Of a stretch of DNA of 64,000 nucleotides, positions 41,529 through 50,010 are shown in pieces. The stretch is from JBFLXR01 sp040757065 (lineage in GTDB: Bacteria > Pseudomonadota > Gammaproteobacteria > Burkholderiales > Gallionellaceae): positions 1-64,000 of the forward strand of contig JBFLXR010000005.1 of NCBI GenBank assembly GCA_040757065.1. Reading direction: 5' to 3'. The notes below the pieces were generated by a model. That model had not been told where the DNA came from and did not search any database. It was given only the letters and a program-made list of their open reading frames with translations. Position 1 is the stretch's first letter, and each line of letters opens with the position of its first letter. A program made the position numbers and the translations under genes.

Positions 41529-42979
41529 GGCGTGGCCTGATTTTGCAACATCGTGACGCCCCAAGCCACGCCGAATCCGGTGACATCGCTGCCCACGATG
41601 CCTAGTCCGCCCTCGCACCGGCTGGCAGAGAGATCGACGTGCAGCCATGGCGTGTCGTCGACAAATCGTTTCAGGAATCGCGCGGCCAGAATGTGGTCGG
41701 CATCCGAATCCATCGTACATTGTTTGATGTCTGCGACTTTCGATTCAAGCGCGGCTTCATAGTCTTCGTCCAGCGGGAAGGCACACAGGCGTTCGCCGGA
41801 TTGTTTGCCGGTTTGTACCGCGCGTTGCACCTGTTCTTCGCGGTTGCCCAGTACGCCGCAATAGCGCGCGCCGAGCGCGACGGCCATGCTGCCGGTAAGT
41901 GTAGCGAAATCGATCATCAGGTCGGGTTTGCCGCGTGCGGCAAGAGTGAGCGTGTCGGCCAGTACCATGCGTCCTTCGGCATCGGTATGAATGATTTCGA
42001 TGGTGGTGCCGTTCAGCGCTTTGACGATGTCATTCTGCTTATAAGCTTTCGGGCTGATGTGGTTTTGCGCCAGTGCAACCCAGCAGTCGATATTTATTGG
42101 TAGTTGCGCTTCGCTGGCGGCGAGCAGAATGCCGAGGGCAACGGCAGAGCCGTTCATGTCTTCGTGCATGCTGTGCATATAACGGGCAGGTTTCAGGTTG
42201 TGCCCGCCGGTGTCGAAGCAGATACCTTTACCAACAAGTGCGACGGTCTGTTTGGCTTTGGGATGGCGGTAGCTTAGGTGGACGATGGCGGCATCTTCGG
42301 GGTCGCTGCCTTGTGCGACGGCAACGAAAGCACCGGCACCCAGTTTGCGCAGTTTCTTGAGATCGAACTCTTCATGTTTCCAGCCTTGCGTCTTGGCGAG
42401 CTTCTTGATGCGGGCGCGGTATGCGCCGGGTGTGAGTTCGTTCGGCGGCAGAATCGTCAGTTCGCGGCACAGCGTGTTGCCGAGCGCTTGTGCTTGCAAG
42501 CGAGGTGCGGCTTTCAGCTCGGCGAGACCGTAGAGGTCGATGCTTTGCAGGGCTTTGCGTTCGTCCTTCTGCTTATGCAGCGGCAGCAGGGCGGCGTTGA
42601 TCCATGCGCCATAGACCGCCAACTCGGCGGCACGGCTGCGTTGCGCGATCGTGCCGCTGACAGCAATATGCAGCGCTTGCGGGTATTCGCTTAATAGTGG
42701 GTGCAATGCTTTTCGGGCTTGGGTTTGCAGAGCAAAGGCATCTTTGTCGAAATCGAGCATAGCCCATACCACCAGACTGCCGTCGCCCAGATTGGCGCTT
42801 TCCGGTGCCGAAGCCAACGATTCCGGTTTGCCGTTCTTGCGTTTCAGTACCGCTTTGAGCAACGCACCGTGCGGCAGCTCGCGCGGTAGGGTTTTGGTTT
42901 TCGGCAGCAGTACCAGCAAGGAGCCGGTCGGTTCGGTAGGTAGGGCGGTGTGGCAAATCAGTCGGGCGAGGTCGGTCAT
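41525..42979 (-). CDS. Leucyl aminopeptidase (M17 family)
   Basis: Zinc-dependent M17 aminopeptidase of 484 residues from ATG 42979. The metal and catalytic set is complete: VGKGICFDTGGHNLKP (Lys, Asp), HEDMNGSA (second Asp), and HTDAEGRMVLADTL (Asp and Glu ligands, Arg). The usual Asn before TDAEGR is His here, and FDSGG is FDTGG, a variant found in one branch of bacterial enzymes. It probably degrades short peptides in the cytoplasm. The gene is divergent from thyA and convergent with the YqaA-like gene. Confidence 0.93.
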   Translation of the reverse strand: MTDLARLICHTALPTEPTGSLLVLLPKTKTLPRELPHGALLKAVLKRKNGKPESLASAPESANLGDGSLVVWAMLDFDKDAFALQTQARKALHPLLSEYPQALHIAVSGTIAQRSRAAELAVYGAWINAALLPLHKQKDERKALQSIDLYGLAELKAAPRLQAQALGNTLCRELTILPPNELTPGAYRARIKKLAKTQGWKHEEFDLKKLRKLGAGAFVAVAQGSDPEDAAIVHLSYRHPKAKQTVALVGKGICFDTGGHNLKPARYMHSMHEDMNGSAVALGILLAASEAQLPINIDCWVALAQNHISPKAYKQNDIVKALNGTTIEIIHTDAEGRMVLADTLTLAARGKPDLMIDFATLTGSMAVALGARYCGVLGNREEQVQRAVQTGKQSGERLCAFPLDEDYEAALESKVADIKQCTMDSDADHILAARFLKRFVDDTPWLHVDLSASRCEGGLGIVGSDVTGFGVAWGVTMLQNQATP

Positions 42980-43015
42980 GGCGCTACTCTTCAAGGTCAG
43001 TTCGGATTACTGGAT

Positions 43016-43021
43016 TATAAT
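43016..43021 (+). promoter_or_regulatory. Putative -10 box of thyA-folA
   Basis: TATAAT (in GGATTATAATGG) lies 50 bp before ATG 43072, a fitting distance for a leader of about 45 nt. The -35 region has no good match. Confidence 0.45.
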
Positions 43022-43071
43022 GGCGACAACGCGGCCGGCGAGCCGAATTTACAGACTTGAAGGATAAAACC

Positions 43072-43866
43072 ATGCGGCAATATCTCGAGATGATGCGCCA
43101 TGTGCGTGACCACGGCATCCGCAAGAGCGACCGGACAGGTACCGGTACGGTGAGCGTGTTTGGCTATCAGATGCGTTTCGATTTGTCCGAGGGCTTTCCG
43201 CTGGTGACCACCAAGAAATGCCACCTGAAGTCGATTGTTCACGAATTGCTGTGGTTCTTGCAGGGCGAAACCAATATTCGTTATCTGAAGGAAAATGGCG
43301 TGACTATCTGGGACGAGTGGGCCGACGAATACGGCGACCTCGGTCCGGTATACGGTAAGCAGTGGCGCTCGTGGGCTGCGCCGGATGGACGTACGATCGA
43401 CCAGATTAAGGTGGCGGTTGAGCAGATCAAAAATAATCCCGATTCGCGTCGCATCATTGTGTCGGCATGGAACGTCGCCGACCTCGACCGGATGGCGTTG
43501 GCGCCCTGCCATGCTTTCTTTCAGTTCTATGTGGCAGATGGGAAGTTGTCTTGCCAGTTATATCAGCGCAGTGCGGATATTTTTCTCGGCGTGCCGTTCA
43601 ATATTGCCTCGTACGCATTGCTGACCATGATGATGGCTCAGGTGTGCGGTTTGCAGCCGGGGGATTTTGTGCACACTTTTGGCGATGCACATTTGTATCT
43701 GAATCACTTGGAGCAGACCGAATTGCAACTAAGCCGTGCGCCGCGACCGTTGCCGACGATGCGTCTGAATCCCGAGGTGCAGGATATCTTCGCTTTCCGT
43801 TTCGAGGACTTTACGCTGGAGGGTTATGACCCGCATCCCGCGATTAAAGCGCCGGTGGCCGTGTGA
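43072..43866 (+). CDS. thyA: Thymidylate synthase
   Basis: ThyA methylates dUMP to dTMP with methylene-tetrahydrofolate. The 264-residue protein is standard size from ATG 43072 (MRQYLEMMRHV), with AAGGA upstream. The catalytic cysteine is in MALAPCHAFFQFYV near residue 146, and the substrate-binding RSADIFLGVPFNIASYALL block follows. The downstream folA regenerates the folate that ThyA oxidises, and their stop and start overlap (TGATG). Confidence 0.98.
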   Translation: MRQYLEMMRHVRDHGIRKSDRTGTGTVSVFGYQMRFDLSEGFPLVTTKKCHLKSIVHELLWFLQGETNIRYLKENGVTIWDEWADEYGDLGPVYGKQWRSWAAPDGRTIDQIKVAVEQIKNNPDSRRIIVSAWNVADLDRMALAPCHAFFQFYVADGKLSCQLYQRSADIFLGVPFNIASYALLTMMMAQVCGLQPGDFVHTFGDAHLYLNHLEQTELQLSRAPRPLPTMRLNPEVQDIFAFRFEDFTLEGYDPHPAIKAPVAV

Positions 43867-44357
43867 TGGGTAAGCTGGCGATCATTGTGGCGATGGCCCA
43901 GAACCGTGCCATCGGCATCAACAATACCCTGCCGTGGCGTTGTCCGGAAGATTTGCAGCATTTCAAGGCGCTGACCATGGGGCATCACTTAATTATGGGG
44001 CGCAAAACTTACGACTCCATCGGCAAGCCGTTGCCGGGCCGCACGACGGTGGTAGTGACGCGCAATCCTGCATTGCAAATAGACGGCTGCATGATGGCGA
44101 ACTCTCTTAAGGCCGCGATTGCAGCCTGTGCGGGCGACGAGCAGGTTTTTATTGTCGGCGGAGCCGAGTTGTACGCGCAGGCGCTGCCGCTGGCCGACGT
44201 GCTGTACCTGACGGAAATTCACCAAGCGGTCGAAGGGGATGCGTTTTTCCCGGTGATCGACGCAAATATTTGGCAAGAAGTGGCACGCGAGTCCCATAGT
44301 CAGGAGACACCGCAGGCTTTGCACTTCGATTTTGTTACCTACGTTCGCAAAGCTTAG
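43866..44357 (+). CDS. folA: Dihydrofolate reductase
   Basis: FolA reduces dihydrofolate to tetrahydrofolate with NADPH. The 163-residue protein starts at ATG 43866, overlapping the thyA stop. Family landmarks are AMAQNRAIGINNTLPWRCPEDLQHFKALT (active-site loop with the Pro-Trp pair and the catalytic Asp), IMGRKTYDSIG, and FIVGGAELY. Together with thyA it forms the usual nucleotide-folate pair. A short hairpin overlapping the stop codon may end the transcript. Confidence 0.97.
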   Translation: MGKLAIIVAMAQNRAIGINNTLPWRCPEDLQHFKALTMGHHLIMGRKTYDSIGKPLPGRTTVVVTRNPALQIDGCMMANSLKAAIAACAGDEQVFIVGGAELYAQALPLADVLYLTEIHQAVEGDAFFPVIDANIWQEVARESHSQETPQALHFDFVTYVRKA

Positions 44358-44375
44358 GGTTTCACCCTATTTTGT
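44355..44375 (+). terminator. Possible weak terminator after folA
   Basis: TAGGGT and ACCCTA pair around TTC, overlapping the folA stop codon, and are followed by TTTTGTGTT. The stem is only 6 bp, so efficiency is doubtful. Confidence 0.4.
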
Positions 44376-44420
44376 GTTGCAAAGATGAGACAGCCCGTGA
44401 ATTTTTTGTTACAACACAAA
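44371..44420 (+). repeat. Inverted repeat upstream of the porin gene
   Basis: TTTGTGTTG (44371-44379) and CAACACAAA (44412-44420) are perfect 9-bp complements separated by 32 nt. It lies between folA and the porin promoter, and could be a distal hairpin in the folA 3' end or a protein site. Function unknown. Confidence 0.5.
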
Positions 44421-44427
44421 CAGTTTC

Positions 44428-44457
44428 TTGCTATCGTTGGTCCGCTTTCGGCAGAAT
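44428..44457 (+). promoter_or_regulatory. Putative promoter of the porin gene
   Basis: TTGCTA (44428-44433) and CAGAAT (44452-44457), 18 bp apart, match the sigma-70 consensus at four positions each. The implied leader is about 70 nt and ends in a CAGGAG ribosome site before ATG 44535. Confidence 0.35.
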
Positions 44458-44534
44458 CCGTTTCAGAATTTCCAGCCGGGAATTTATTTTGTGATGGGGC
44501 GAGCGTTCGCCAAATTTAATTTCAGGAGTTTTAA

Positions 44535-45653
44535 ATGCAAAAGAAAATCGTAGCACTGGCTGTGGCTGCTGCTTTTTCCGCACCCGCCTTCGCGGACAGC
44601 AATGTGGTGGTATACGGTAAGCTGAGCGCCGACGTTGAGTCTGTGCGTGCCAGCTCGGTGAATGGTGCAGCCAACGTCAACCCGACTTCCCGTTCCCGCG
44701 TGTCTTCCAATGCTTCCCGCTTCGGTATCAAGGGTAGCGAAGATGTGGCAGACGGCCTGCAGGCAATCTACCAAGTCGAAAGCCGTGTGAACCTGGTCGG
44801 TAACGAAACTGGCGGCGGCGGCGGTATTTTCAGCGGTCTGCGTAACAGCAATGTCGGCCTGAAGGGCGGCTTCGGTACGCTGTTCGTCGGTCATTGGGAC
44901 ACTCCGTTCAAGTCCGCGCACAACAAGGTAGAACTGTTCGACAACTCTACCATTGCAACGACTACCGCACTGTTGGGCAACCCCGGCACCGGCACCAACT
45001 TCAACCAGCGTTACAACAGCTCGATCCAGTACTGGTCTCCCGACCTGAACGGTTTCCAAGTGAAACTGGATTACAGCACAGCCAACACCATTGCAAACAC
45101 TTCTGCTAACCAGAAGCCGAACCTGTTCTCGCTGTCCGCTGCTTACGATGCGAACGGCATCTACGCTGCCTATGCTTATGAACAGCACAAGGATCTGCGT
45201 TGGAACGGTACCGCATTGGCCGGCCAAGGTCTGGGTGAGAAGGGTCACCGCGCCGTATTGGGTTATAGCTTCGGCGATGCAATGATCGGCGCAACCTACG
45301 AACAACTGACTGTGGATACCGGTGTTGTGGCTGGTGCGGTGCAAAACACCAAGCGCAAGGCTGCTGAAGTGTCCGGTAGCTACAAGTTCGGCAGCAGCTC
45401 CATCGGTGCGGCTTATGCCAAGGTTGGTACTTTCGGTACTATCCAAGGCGCAACTCAGGCTTCGCTGCGTTACGGCTACAACTTCTCCAAGCGTACCGAA
45501 CTGTTCGCGCTGTACACCCAAATCAACAACAAGGGTACGGTCGGTGCAGCCACTGCGTCGAACTACAACTTTGTTGACGTACCGGCATTCACCGGCGCAG
45601 CGCGCGGCTCCAAGGTCAGCGGTTTCGGTCTGGGCGTGCAACACTCCTTCTAA
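44535..45653 (+). CDS. Outer-membrane porin (Gram-negative porin family, OmpC-like)
   Basis: Precursor of 372 residues with a clean signal peptide cleaved after AFA (about residue 20) and mature start DSNVVVYGKLSADVES. The body has alternating residues of a 16-strand beta barrel, with RFGIKGSEDVADGLQAIYQVES and the glycine/asparagine-rich loop typical of betaproteobacterial porins. The last residue is Phe, as required for outer-membrane insertion (GLGVQHSF). It probably forms trimers that let small solutes through. It has its own promoter and a strong terminator, as usual for a highly expressed gene. Confidence 0.93.
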   Translation: MQKKIVALAVAAAFSAPAFADSNVVVYGKLSADVESVRASSVNGAANVNPTSRSRVSSNASRFGIKGSEDVADGLQAIYQVESRVNLVGNETGGGGGIFSGLRNSNVGLKGGFGTLFVGHWDTPFKSAHNKVELFDNSTIATTTALLGNPGTGTNFNQRYNSSIQYWSPDLNGFQVKLDYSTANTIANTSANQKPNLFSLSAAYDANGIYAAYAYEQHKDLRWNGTALAGQGLGEKGHRAVLGYSFGDAMIGATYEQLTVDTGVVAGAVQNTKRKAAEVSGSYKFGSSSIGAAYAKVGTFGTIQGATQASLRYGYNFSKRTELFALYTQINNKGTVGAATASNYNFVDVPAFTGAARGSKVSGFGLGVQHSF

Positions 45654-45680
45654 TTTGACCTAATCGTCGGTTAGAACTGA

Positions 45681-45710
45681 ACGGGCACCTTCGGGTGCCC
45701 GTTTTTATTT
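45681..45710 (+). terminator. Strong intrinsic terminator of the porin gene
   Basis: ACGGGCACC-TTCG-GGTGCCCGT forms a perfect 9-bp stem with a stable UUCG tetraloop, followed by TTTTATTT. It is the clearest terminator in the window. Confidence 0.95.
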
Positions 45711-45737
45711 GACAGGCGGGTCCGGCTTGCCTACATT
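45709..45737 (+). promoter_or_regulatory. Sigma-70 promoter of coq7
   Basis: TTGACA (45709-45714) and TACATT (45732-45737) are separated by exactly 17 bp, a perfect -35 and a good -10. It begins inside the tail of the porin terminator and would start transcription about 18 nt before the AAGGAGG ribosome site of coq7. Confidence 0.8.
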
Positions 45738-45762
45738 AATGCCCCATACCAAGGAGGGGAAT

Positions 45763-46392
45763 ATGCTGCCGAGTCCGGATCAACTGATTACCGCTTTCGA
45801 TAACGGTTTGCGTACCTTGTTCAGCAAGGCGCAGACTGCGCGGCCTTATCCCGATGCCGGGATGCCCGAGGCCGAAATGAGCGAGGCAGAGAAGAAACAT
45901 GCTGCTGCGCTGATGCGCATCAACCACAGCGGAGAGATTTGCGCTCAAGCCTTGTATCAGGGTCAGGCGATGACGGCGCGCGATCCCGAGGTGCAAAAAA
46001 ATCTGCAGCAGGCGGCATGGGAAGAAACCGAGCATCTGGCCTGGACTTCCAAGCGCGTGGAAGAGCTTGGCGGTCATCTGAGTCTGCTGAACCCATTCTG
46101 GTATGCCAATTCGCTGGCGCTCGGTGCGCTGGCCGGTTTTTTGGGCGACAAATGGAATTTGGGTTTTTTGGCGGAAACCGAGCGTCAGGTTGGCCGGCAT
46201 TTGCAAAGCCATTTGCAGAGTCTGCCGCCGCAAGATGAAAAGAGCCGTGCCGTAGTGAAGCAAATGTACGACGACGAAATCGGTCACGCGGATATGGCGG
46301 TGAAGCTGGGCGGCGCGGAATTGCCGTTGCCGGTAAAGCTGGGTATGCGGCTGACGGCCAAGGTGATGACCCGAACGACCTACCGGATTTAA
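45763..46392 (+). CDS. coq7: 2-polyprenyl-3-methyl-6-methoxy-1,4-benzoquinone monooxygenase
   Basis: Di-iron hydroxylase that adds the last ring hydroxyl in ubiquinone synthesis. It has 209 residues from ATG 45763, with a strong AAGGAGG site. The iron ligands are in the ferritin-like helices: RINHSGEICAQALYQ, WEETEHLAWT, AETERQVGRHL and YDDEIGHADMAVK. This aerobic enzyme replaces UbiF in many betaproteobacteria and indicates respiratory use of oxygen. It is convergent with osmC across a hairpin. Confidence 0.95.
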   Translation: MLPSPDQLITAFDNGLRTLFSKAQTARPYPDAGMPEAEMSEAEKKHAAALMRINHSGEICAQALYQGQAMTARDPEVQKNLQQAAWEETEHLAWTSKRVEELGGHLSLLNPFWYANSLALGALAGFLGDKWNLGFLAETERQVGRHLQSHLQSLPPQDEKSRAVVKQMYDDEIGHADMAVKLGGAELPLPVKLGMRLTAKVMTRTTYRI

Positions 46393-46395
46393 TTC

Positions 46396-46417
46396 ATCGC
46401 CTGCTTAAGCAGGTGAT
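46396..46417. terminator. Possible bidirectional terminator between coq7 and the OsmC gene
   Basis: ATCGCCTGC-TTAA-GCAGGTGAT pairs over 9 bp with one G-U pair between two convergent genes. The plus-strand side is followed by GTTGTTTC and the minus-strand side by an AT-rich tract; neither has a long T run. Confidence 0.5.
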
Positions 46418-46441
46418 GTTGTTTCGAATTCGATCACTGTG

Positions 46442-46861
46442 CTAGGCAGTTTCGATAATTTCGAAGTCGTGCGTAATGTCGGCGGTTTTGCCTAGCATGA
46501 TCGAGGCCGAGCAGTATTTTTCGGCAGAGAGGTGAATGGCGCGTTCGACCACCTCCGGCTTGAGCTCCTTGCCGGTCACCACGAAATGAAAGTGAATGCG
46601 GGTGAAGACTTTCGGGTCTTCGCCGGCGCGGTCGGCTTCGATCTCCACCACGCAATCAGTAACCAGCTGGCGGCTCTTTTTCAGAATGTGAATCACATCG
46701 TAGGTGGTGCAGCCGCCGGTGCCGAGCAGAAGCATCTCCATCGGGCGCGGGCCGAGATTGCGCCCGCCGCCGTCCGGCGGGCCGTCCATCAGAACGGCGT
46801 GATTGCTTTCCGTTTCGCCCAGAAACGAAACTTGTTCGACCCACTTGATGCGCGCTTTCAT
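46442..46861 (-). CDS. OsmC/YhfA-like peroxidase-family protein
   Basis: OsmC/Ohr-fold protein of 139 residues. Two reactive cysteines are placed as in the family: GGCTTYDV near residue 53 and the second in the KYCSAS segment near residue 114, so thiol-dependent peroxide reduction is possible. The sequence is closer to YhfA-type than to Ohr proteins, and its substrate is unknown. It overlaps the end of ydcF (ATGA), so the two are co-transcribed. Confidence 0.88.
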   Translation of the reverse strand: MKARIKWVEQVSFLGETESNHAVLMDGPPDGGGRNLGPRPMEMLLLGTGGCTTYDVIHILKKSRQLVTDCVVEIEADRAGEDPKVFTRIHFHFVVTGKELKPEVVERAIHLSAEKYCSASIMLGKTADITHDFEIIETA

Positions 46862-47649
46862 GTTGCTTTCTCCATAGTATGCTTCGGGGCTGTCCCACCA
46901 TTTTTTAATTTATACCACAACATGCCGATCAGTTCGTGCAAGAACAGCTTGCTGTCTTGCAAACTTTCGGTGCGCGGCAGGAAGGCGAGTAGGTCGGTAC
47001 GGTAGCGAGTAGTAAAGGCGGTGGGTGCTGGGACGATGTCTATATCCGTGGCTTCGAAGCTATGCACGGCACGCGTCATATGCCAGGCATGGGTGACGAG
47101 GTAGATGCTGCGGATGCTTTCCCGTTGCAAAATGGCCCGGCTGTTCCGGGCGTTCTCATAGGTGTTGTCGGAGCCGTCTTCGACCCAGCGCACTGGAACA
47201 TGGAATTCCTGTTCGAGTACGGTTTTCATTTGTGCGGCTTCCGAAAGCGTATTGCCGAGCGGCTTGCCTCCGGTGACGAGAATCGGCTTGCCCGTGCGGC
47301 GGTAAAGTGCGGCAGCGTAGCGCAACCGGACGAGCGTTTCGCGACTGACAGTGTCGCCGCCGTATTCGGGGGCGTGGAAATAAGTGCCGCCGCCGAGTAC
47401 TACGATGGCATCGGCAGCGGGTGGCGCATCTAGGCTGAGCGGTGCATGGCGTTGCTCAAGCGATTTTAAGCAGTACTCTGCAAAATATGGGGTGGAGAGC
47501 AGCCAAAGGCCGCCTAACGCACTGGCGACCAGCACGCGACTGAGTTTAGGGTGCTTGTGCCAAAGCAGCCAGCCAGCGAGTCCGATTAGCAATAAATCGA
47601 GCGGCGGCAGCAGCAAAGCGGCAAAGCTATTGGTCAGGAACCATGACAT
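46858..47649 (-). CDS. YdcF/SanA-family (DUF218) envelope protein
   Basis: Protein of 263 residues with two N-terminal hydrophobic helices (about 8-30 and 35-55) followed by a DUF218 domain: AIVVLGGGTYFHAPEYGGDTVSRE near residue 83, LVTGG, SDNTYENARNSRAIL and YLVTHAWHMTRAV. This resembles ElyC/SanA/YdcF proteins, which are linked to peptidoglycan and lipid-carrier homeostasis. It is the first gene of a two-gene minus-strand unit and is divergent from the GDP-mannose gene. Confidence 0.88.
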   Translation of the reverse strand: MSWFLTNSFAALLLPPLDLLLIGLAGWLLWHKHPKLSRVLVASALGGLWLLSTPYFAEYCLKSLEQRHAPLSLDAPPAADAIVVLGGGTYFHAPEYGGDTVSRETLVRLRYAAALYRRTGKPILVTGGKPLGNTLSEAAQMKTVLEQEFHVPVRWVEDGSDNTYENARNSRAILQRESIRSIYLVTHAWHMTRAVHSFEATDIDIVPAPTAFTTRYRTDLLAFLPRTESLQDSKLFLHELIGMLWYKLKNGGTAPKHTMEKAT

Positions 47650-47744
47650 GCGAATATGTGCGAGAGGAGACGGAATGACGTTATCCTAACGGAGGAAGGC
47701 GATTCTGTTGAGCAAAATTTCGCAGAATCTGTCATATTACGCAG

Positions 47745-47750
47745 TATAAA
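47745..47750 (+). promoter_or_regulatory. Possible -10 box of the GDP-mannose gene
   Basis: TATAAA (in GCAGTATAAATA) lies 39 bp before ATG 47789 in the divergent region. No -35 of quality was found at the correct distance. Confidence 0.35.
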
Positions 47751-47788
47751 TAAAACCGAATTGCCCGAAACATTCCAGAGAGGTCGCT

Positions 47789-49228
47789 ATGCTTTACCCA
47801 GTCATCTTGTCCGGCGGTTCCGGTACGCGTTTGTGGCCGCTTTCCCGCACCGCGTTGCCGAAACAATTTCTGCCTTTGGTGACCGATCAAACTTTATTCC
47901 AGGAAACCTTGCTGCGCGTGCAGGGGGCGGAGCAAATGTCCGACCCGATCGTGGTGTGTAACATCGAACACCGTTTTCTGGCCGCCGAGCAGTTGTTGGA
48001 AATCGGACTGAAGCCGCTTTCGATGATACTGGAGCCGGAAGGTCGCAATACTGCGCCTGCGGTGGCGGTGGCGGCGATTGCCGCATTGGATAAAAACCCG
48101 GATGCTGTTCTGCTGGTGTTGCCGGCAGATCACGTAATTCGTGATACCGAGGGTTTTCTGACGGCGATTGAGACGGCCGTGGTCTTAGCGAATCAAGGCA
48201 AGCTGGTTACCTTCGGTATTAAGCCGCACGAGGCGGCGACCGGCTTCGGCTACATCGAGCAGGGTATTCCGCTGGATGGCGCAAATGCTTACGCCGTGGC
48301 CCGTTTTGTCGAGAAGCCCGATGTACAAACCGCCAAAAATTTCCTCGAAAGTGGGCGCTTTTTCTGGAACAGTGGCATGTTCGTTTTCAAGGCATCGGTG
48401 TACTTGGAAGAATTGGAGCAATACAGCCCCGATATTTACGCGTCTTCGAGACAAGCCTGGCAGACCAGTACCCACGACGAGGATTTCAGTCGTCTGGATA
48501 AGGCCGCGTTCAGCGAGTGCCGTTCCGACTCCATCGACTATGCAGTGATGGAGCGTACCAGCCGCGCCGCGATGGTGACAGTGGATATCGGCTGGAGCGA
48601 CATCGGTTCGTGGTCTGCGCTGGCGGAAGAAGGCCCGAAAGATGTGCATGGCAACGTATTGCGCGGCGATACCTATGTGGCGCAGAGCGAAAACTGCTAT
48701 ATCCGCGCGGAAAGCCGGCTGGTGGCGGCGATCGGCCTGAAAGATGTGGTGATTGTCGAAACGTCCGATGCGGTGCTGGTGACGCATAAAGACAATGCGC
48801 AGCACGTTAAGCAAGCGGTGGAATTCCTGAAACAGGCCGAGCGCTCCGAGCATTTGGTGCACCGCCGCGTTTACCGCCCGTGGGGATATTACGAAGGCAT
48901 CGATCTGGGCGACCGCTACCAAGCCAAGCGCATTGTAGTGAAGCCGGGAGCCAAACTCTCGCTGCAAATGCACCATCACCGTGCCGAGCATTGGGTGGTG
49001 GTTTCCGGCAAGGCGAAGGTTACGCGCGGCGAAGATACGCTGGTGCTGTATGCCGATCAGTCGACCTACATTCCGCTGGGCGTGAAACACCGTCTGGAGA
49101 ACGTCGGCACCGGCCCGCTGTGTTTGATTGAAGTGCAGTCCGGTTCGTATCTCGGCGAGGACGATATCGTGCGTTTTGAGGACGATTACTACCGCACCGG
49201 GGCATACTCTGCGTTGCCGAACGGCTGA
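47789..49228 (+). CDS. manC: Mannose-1-phosphate guanylyltransferase/mannose-6-phosphate isomerase
   Basis: Bifunctional type II PMI-GMP enzyme (479 residues; also called AlgA, CpsB or XanB). It makes mannose-6-phosphate and GDP-mannose. The pyrophosphorylase motif GGSGTRLWPLSR is at residues 9-20, and FVEKPD near 170 is the second catalytic block. The C-terminal cupin isomerase domain has QMHHHRAEHWVV with the zinc histidines. An AGAGAGG site precedes ATG 47789. Its product is needed for mannose-, rhamnose- or fucose-type sugars, but the gene is 35 kb from the polysaccharide operon. Confidence 0.95.
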   Translation: MLYPVILSGGSGTRLWPLSRTALPKQFLPLVTDQTLFQETLLRVQGAEQMSDPIVVCNIEHRFLAAEQLLEIGLKPLSMILEPEGRNTAPAVAVAAIAALDKNPDAVLLVLPADHVIRDTEGFLTAIETAVVLANQGKLVTFGIKPHEAATGFGYIEQGIPLDGANAYAVARFVEKPDVQTAKNFLESGRFFWNSGMFVFKASVYLEELEQYSPDIYASSRQAWQTSTHDEDFSRLDKAAFSECRSDSIDYAVMERTSRAAMVTVDIGWSDIGSWSALAEEGPKDVHGNVLRGDTYVAQSENCYIRAESRLVAAIGLKDVVIVETSDAVLVTHKDNAQHVKQAVEFLKQAERSEHLVHRRVYRPWGYYEGIDLGDRYQAKRIVVKPGAKLSLQMHHHRAEHWVVVSGKAKVTRGEDTLVLYADQSTYIPLGVKHRLENVGTGPLCLIEVQSGSYLGEDDIVRFEDDYYRTGAYSALPNG

Positions 49229-49233
49229 TTACA

Positions 49234-50004
49234 CTACATGTCGGAGCCGGGCGTAGTCGGGCGCTCTTCGGAAGCGGGAGCGCCGGTTGCATCGGTAGCA
49301 AAGAAAATGTCGCGGTAAGCGACATACGACGAAGTAATCATCAGCGGCATCACGACTAACCAGCCCAGCATCATCGGCATGCTGGCGATAAAGGCGACCG
49401 GCATCATCAGCAGGCTGAACGCCAGCAGGGCAGTCCAATTGCGCAGGCAGCCGAACAGACTGGTTTTCAGGGCGTCGATCGGGCGCATGCTCTCGAATAC
49501 CACCAGCATGGGGGCGAATTGCCCAGCCATCAGCAGCAGCGCGAATAAACTGAAGCCGAGCGTGACGGCAAGTCCGGCGCCTTCGGTGGCCTGCGCGAAT
49601 ACTTCCGGGTCGTCGACCTGTGTGCCGCTCATCAGAATGTCGACCAACCCGGCCCCGCCGGTAGCCGACATGATGCCGAGAATCAACATCTGACCGACCA
49701 AGTTTACGCCGCCCAGCGTGATGAGCGATTGCGGATGGTGCCGAAATCCGGCGAGTAGGTAAGGCAGTTCCAATTCCTCGCCGCGCTCCAGATCGCGGCA
49801 GCCCAGCATTAGCCCTGCCAGCAACAACGGAAACAGTAAAGTGGCCAGCAATTCCCCGATCGCCGGAATGGCGGCGAAGGCTACGGTGCCGGCAACGCCG
49901 ACCATAACAAGCGCGACCCACAGAAGCGGACTTTTGCGGAACAATGCCCAGCCTGTTTTGATCCATAACCAGGCGTGTTTAGCGGGAACGGTGCGGAATT
50001 CCAT
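49234..50004 (-). CDS. BPSS1780-like hypothetical membrane protein
   Basis: Membrane protein of 256 residues with about six hydrophobic helices and a signature N-terminal start (WLWIKTGWALFRKSPLLW). It resembles the betaproteobacterial BPSS1780 group, whose function is not known. It is 6 bp downstream of thrB on the same strand, so it is probably co-transcribed with thrB and DUF2782. No catalytic motif can be seen. Confidence 0.78.
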   Translation of the reverse strand: MEFRTVPAKHAWLWIKTGWALFRKSPLLWVALVMVGVAGTVAFAAIPAIGELLATLLFPLLLAGLMLGCRDLERGEELELPYLLAGFRHHPQSLITLGGVNLVGQMLILGIMSATGGAGLVDILMSGTQVDDPEVFAQATEGAGLAVTLGFSLFALLLMAGQFAPMLVVFESMRPIDALKTSLFGCLRNWTALLAFSLLMMPVAFIASMPMMLGWLVVMPLMITSSYVAYRDIFFATDATGAPASEERPTTPGSDM

Positions 50005-50010
50005 ATAGGT

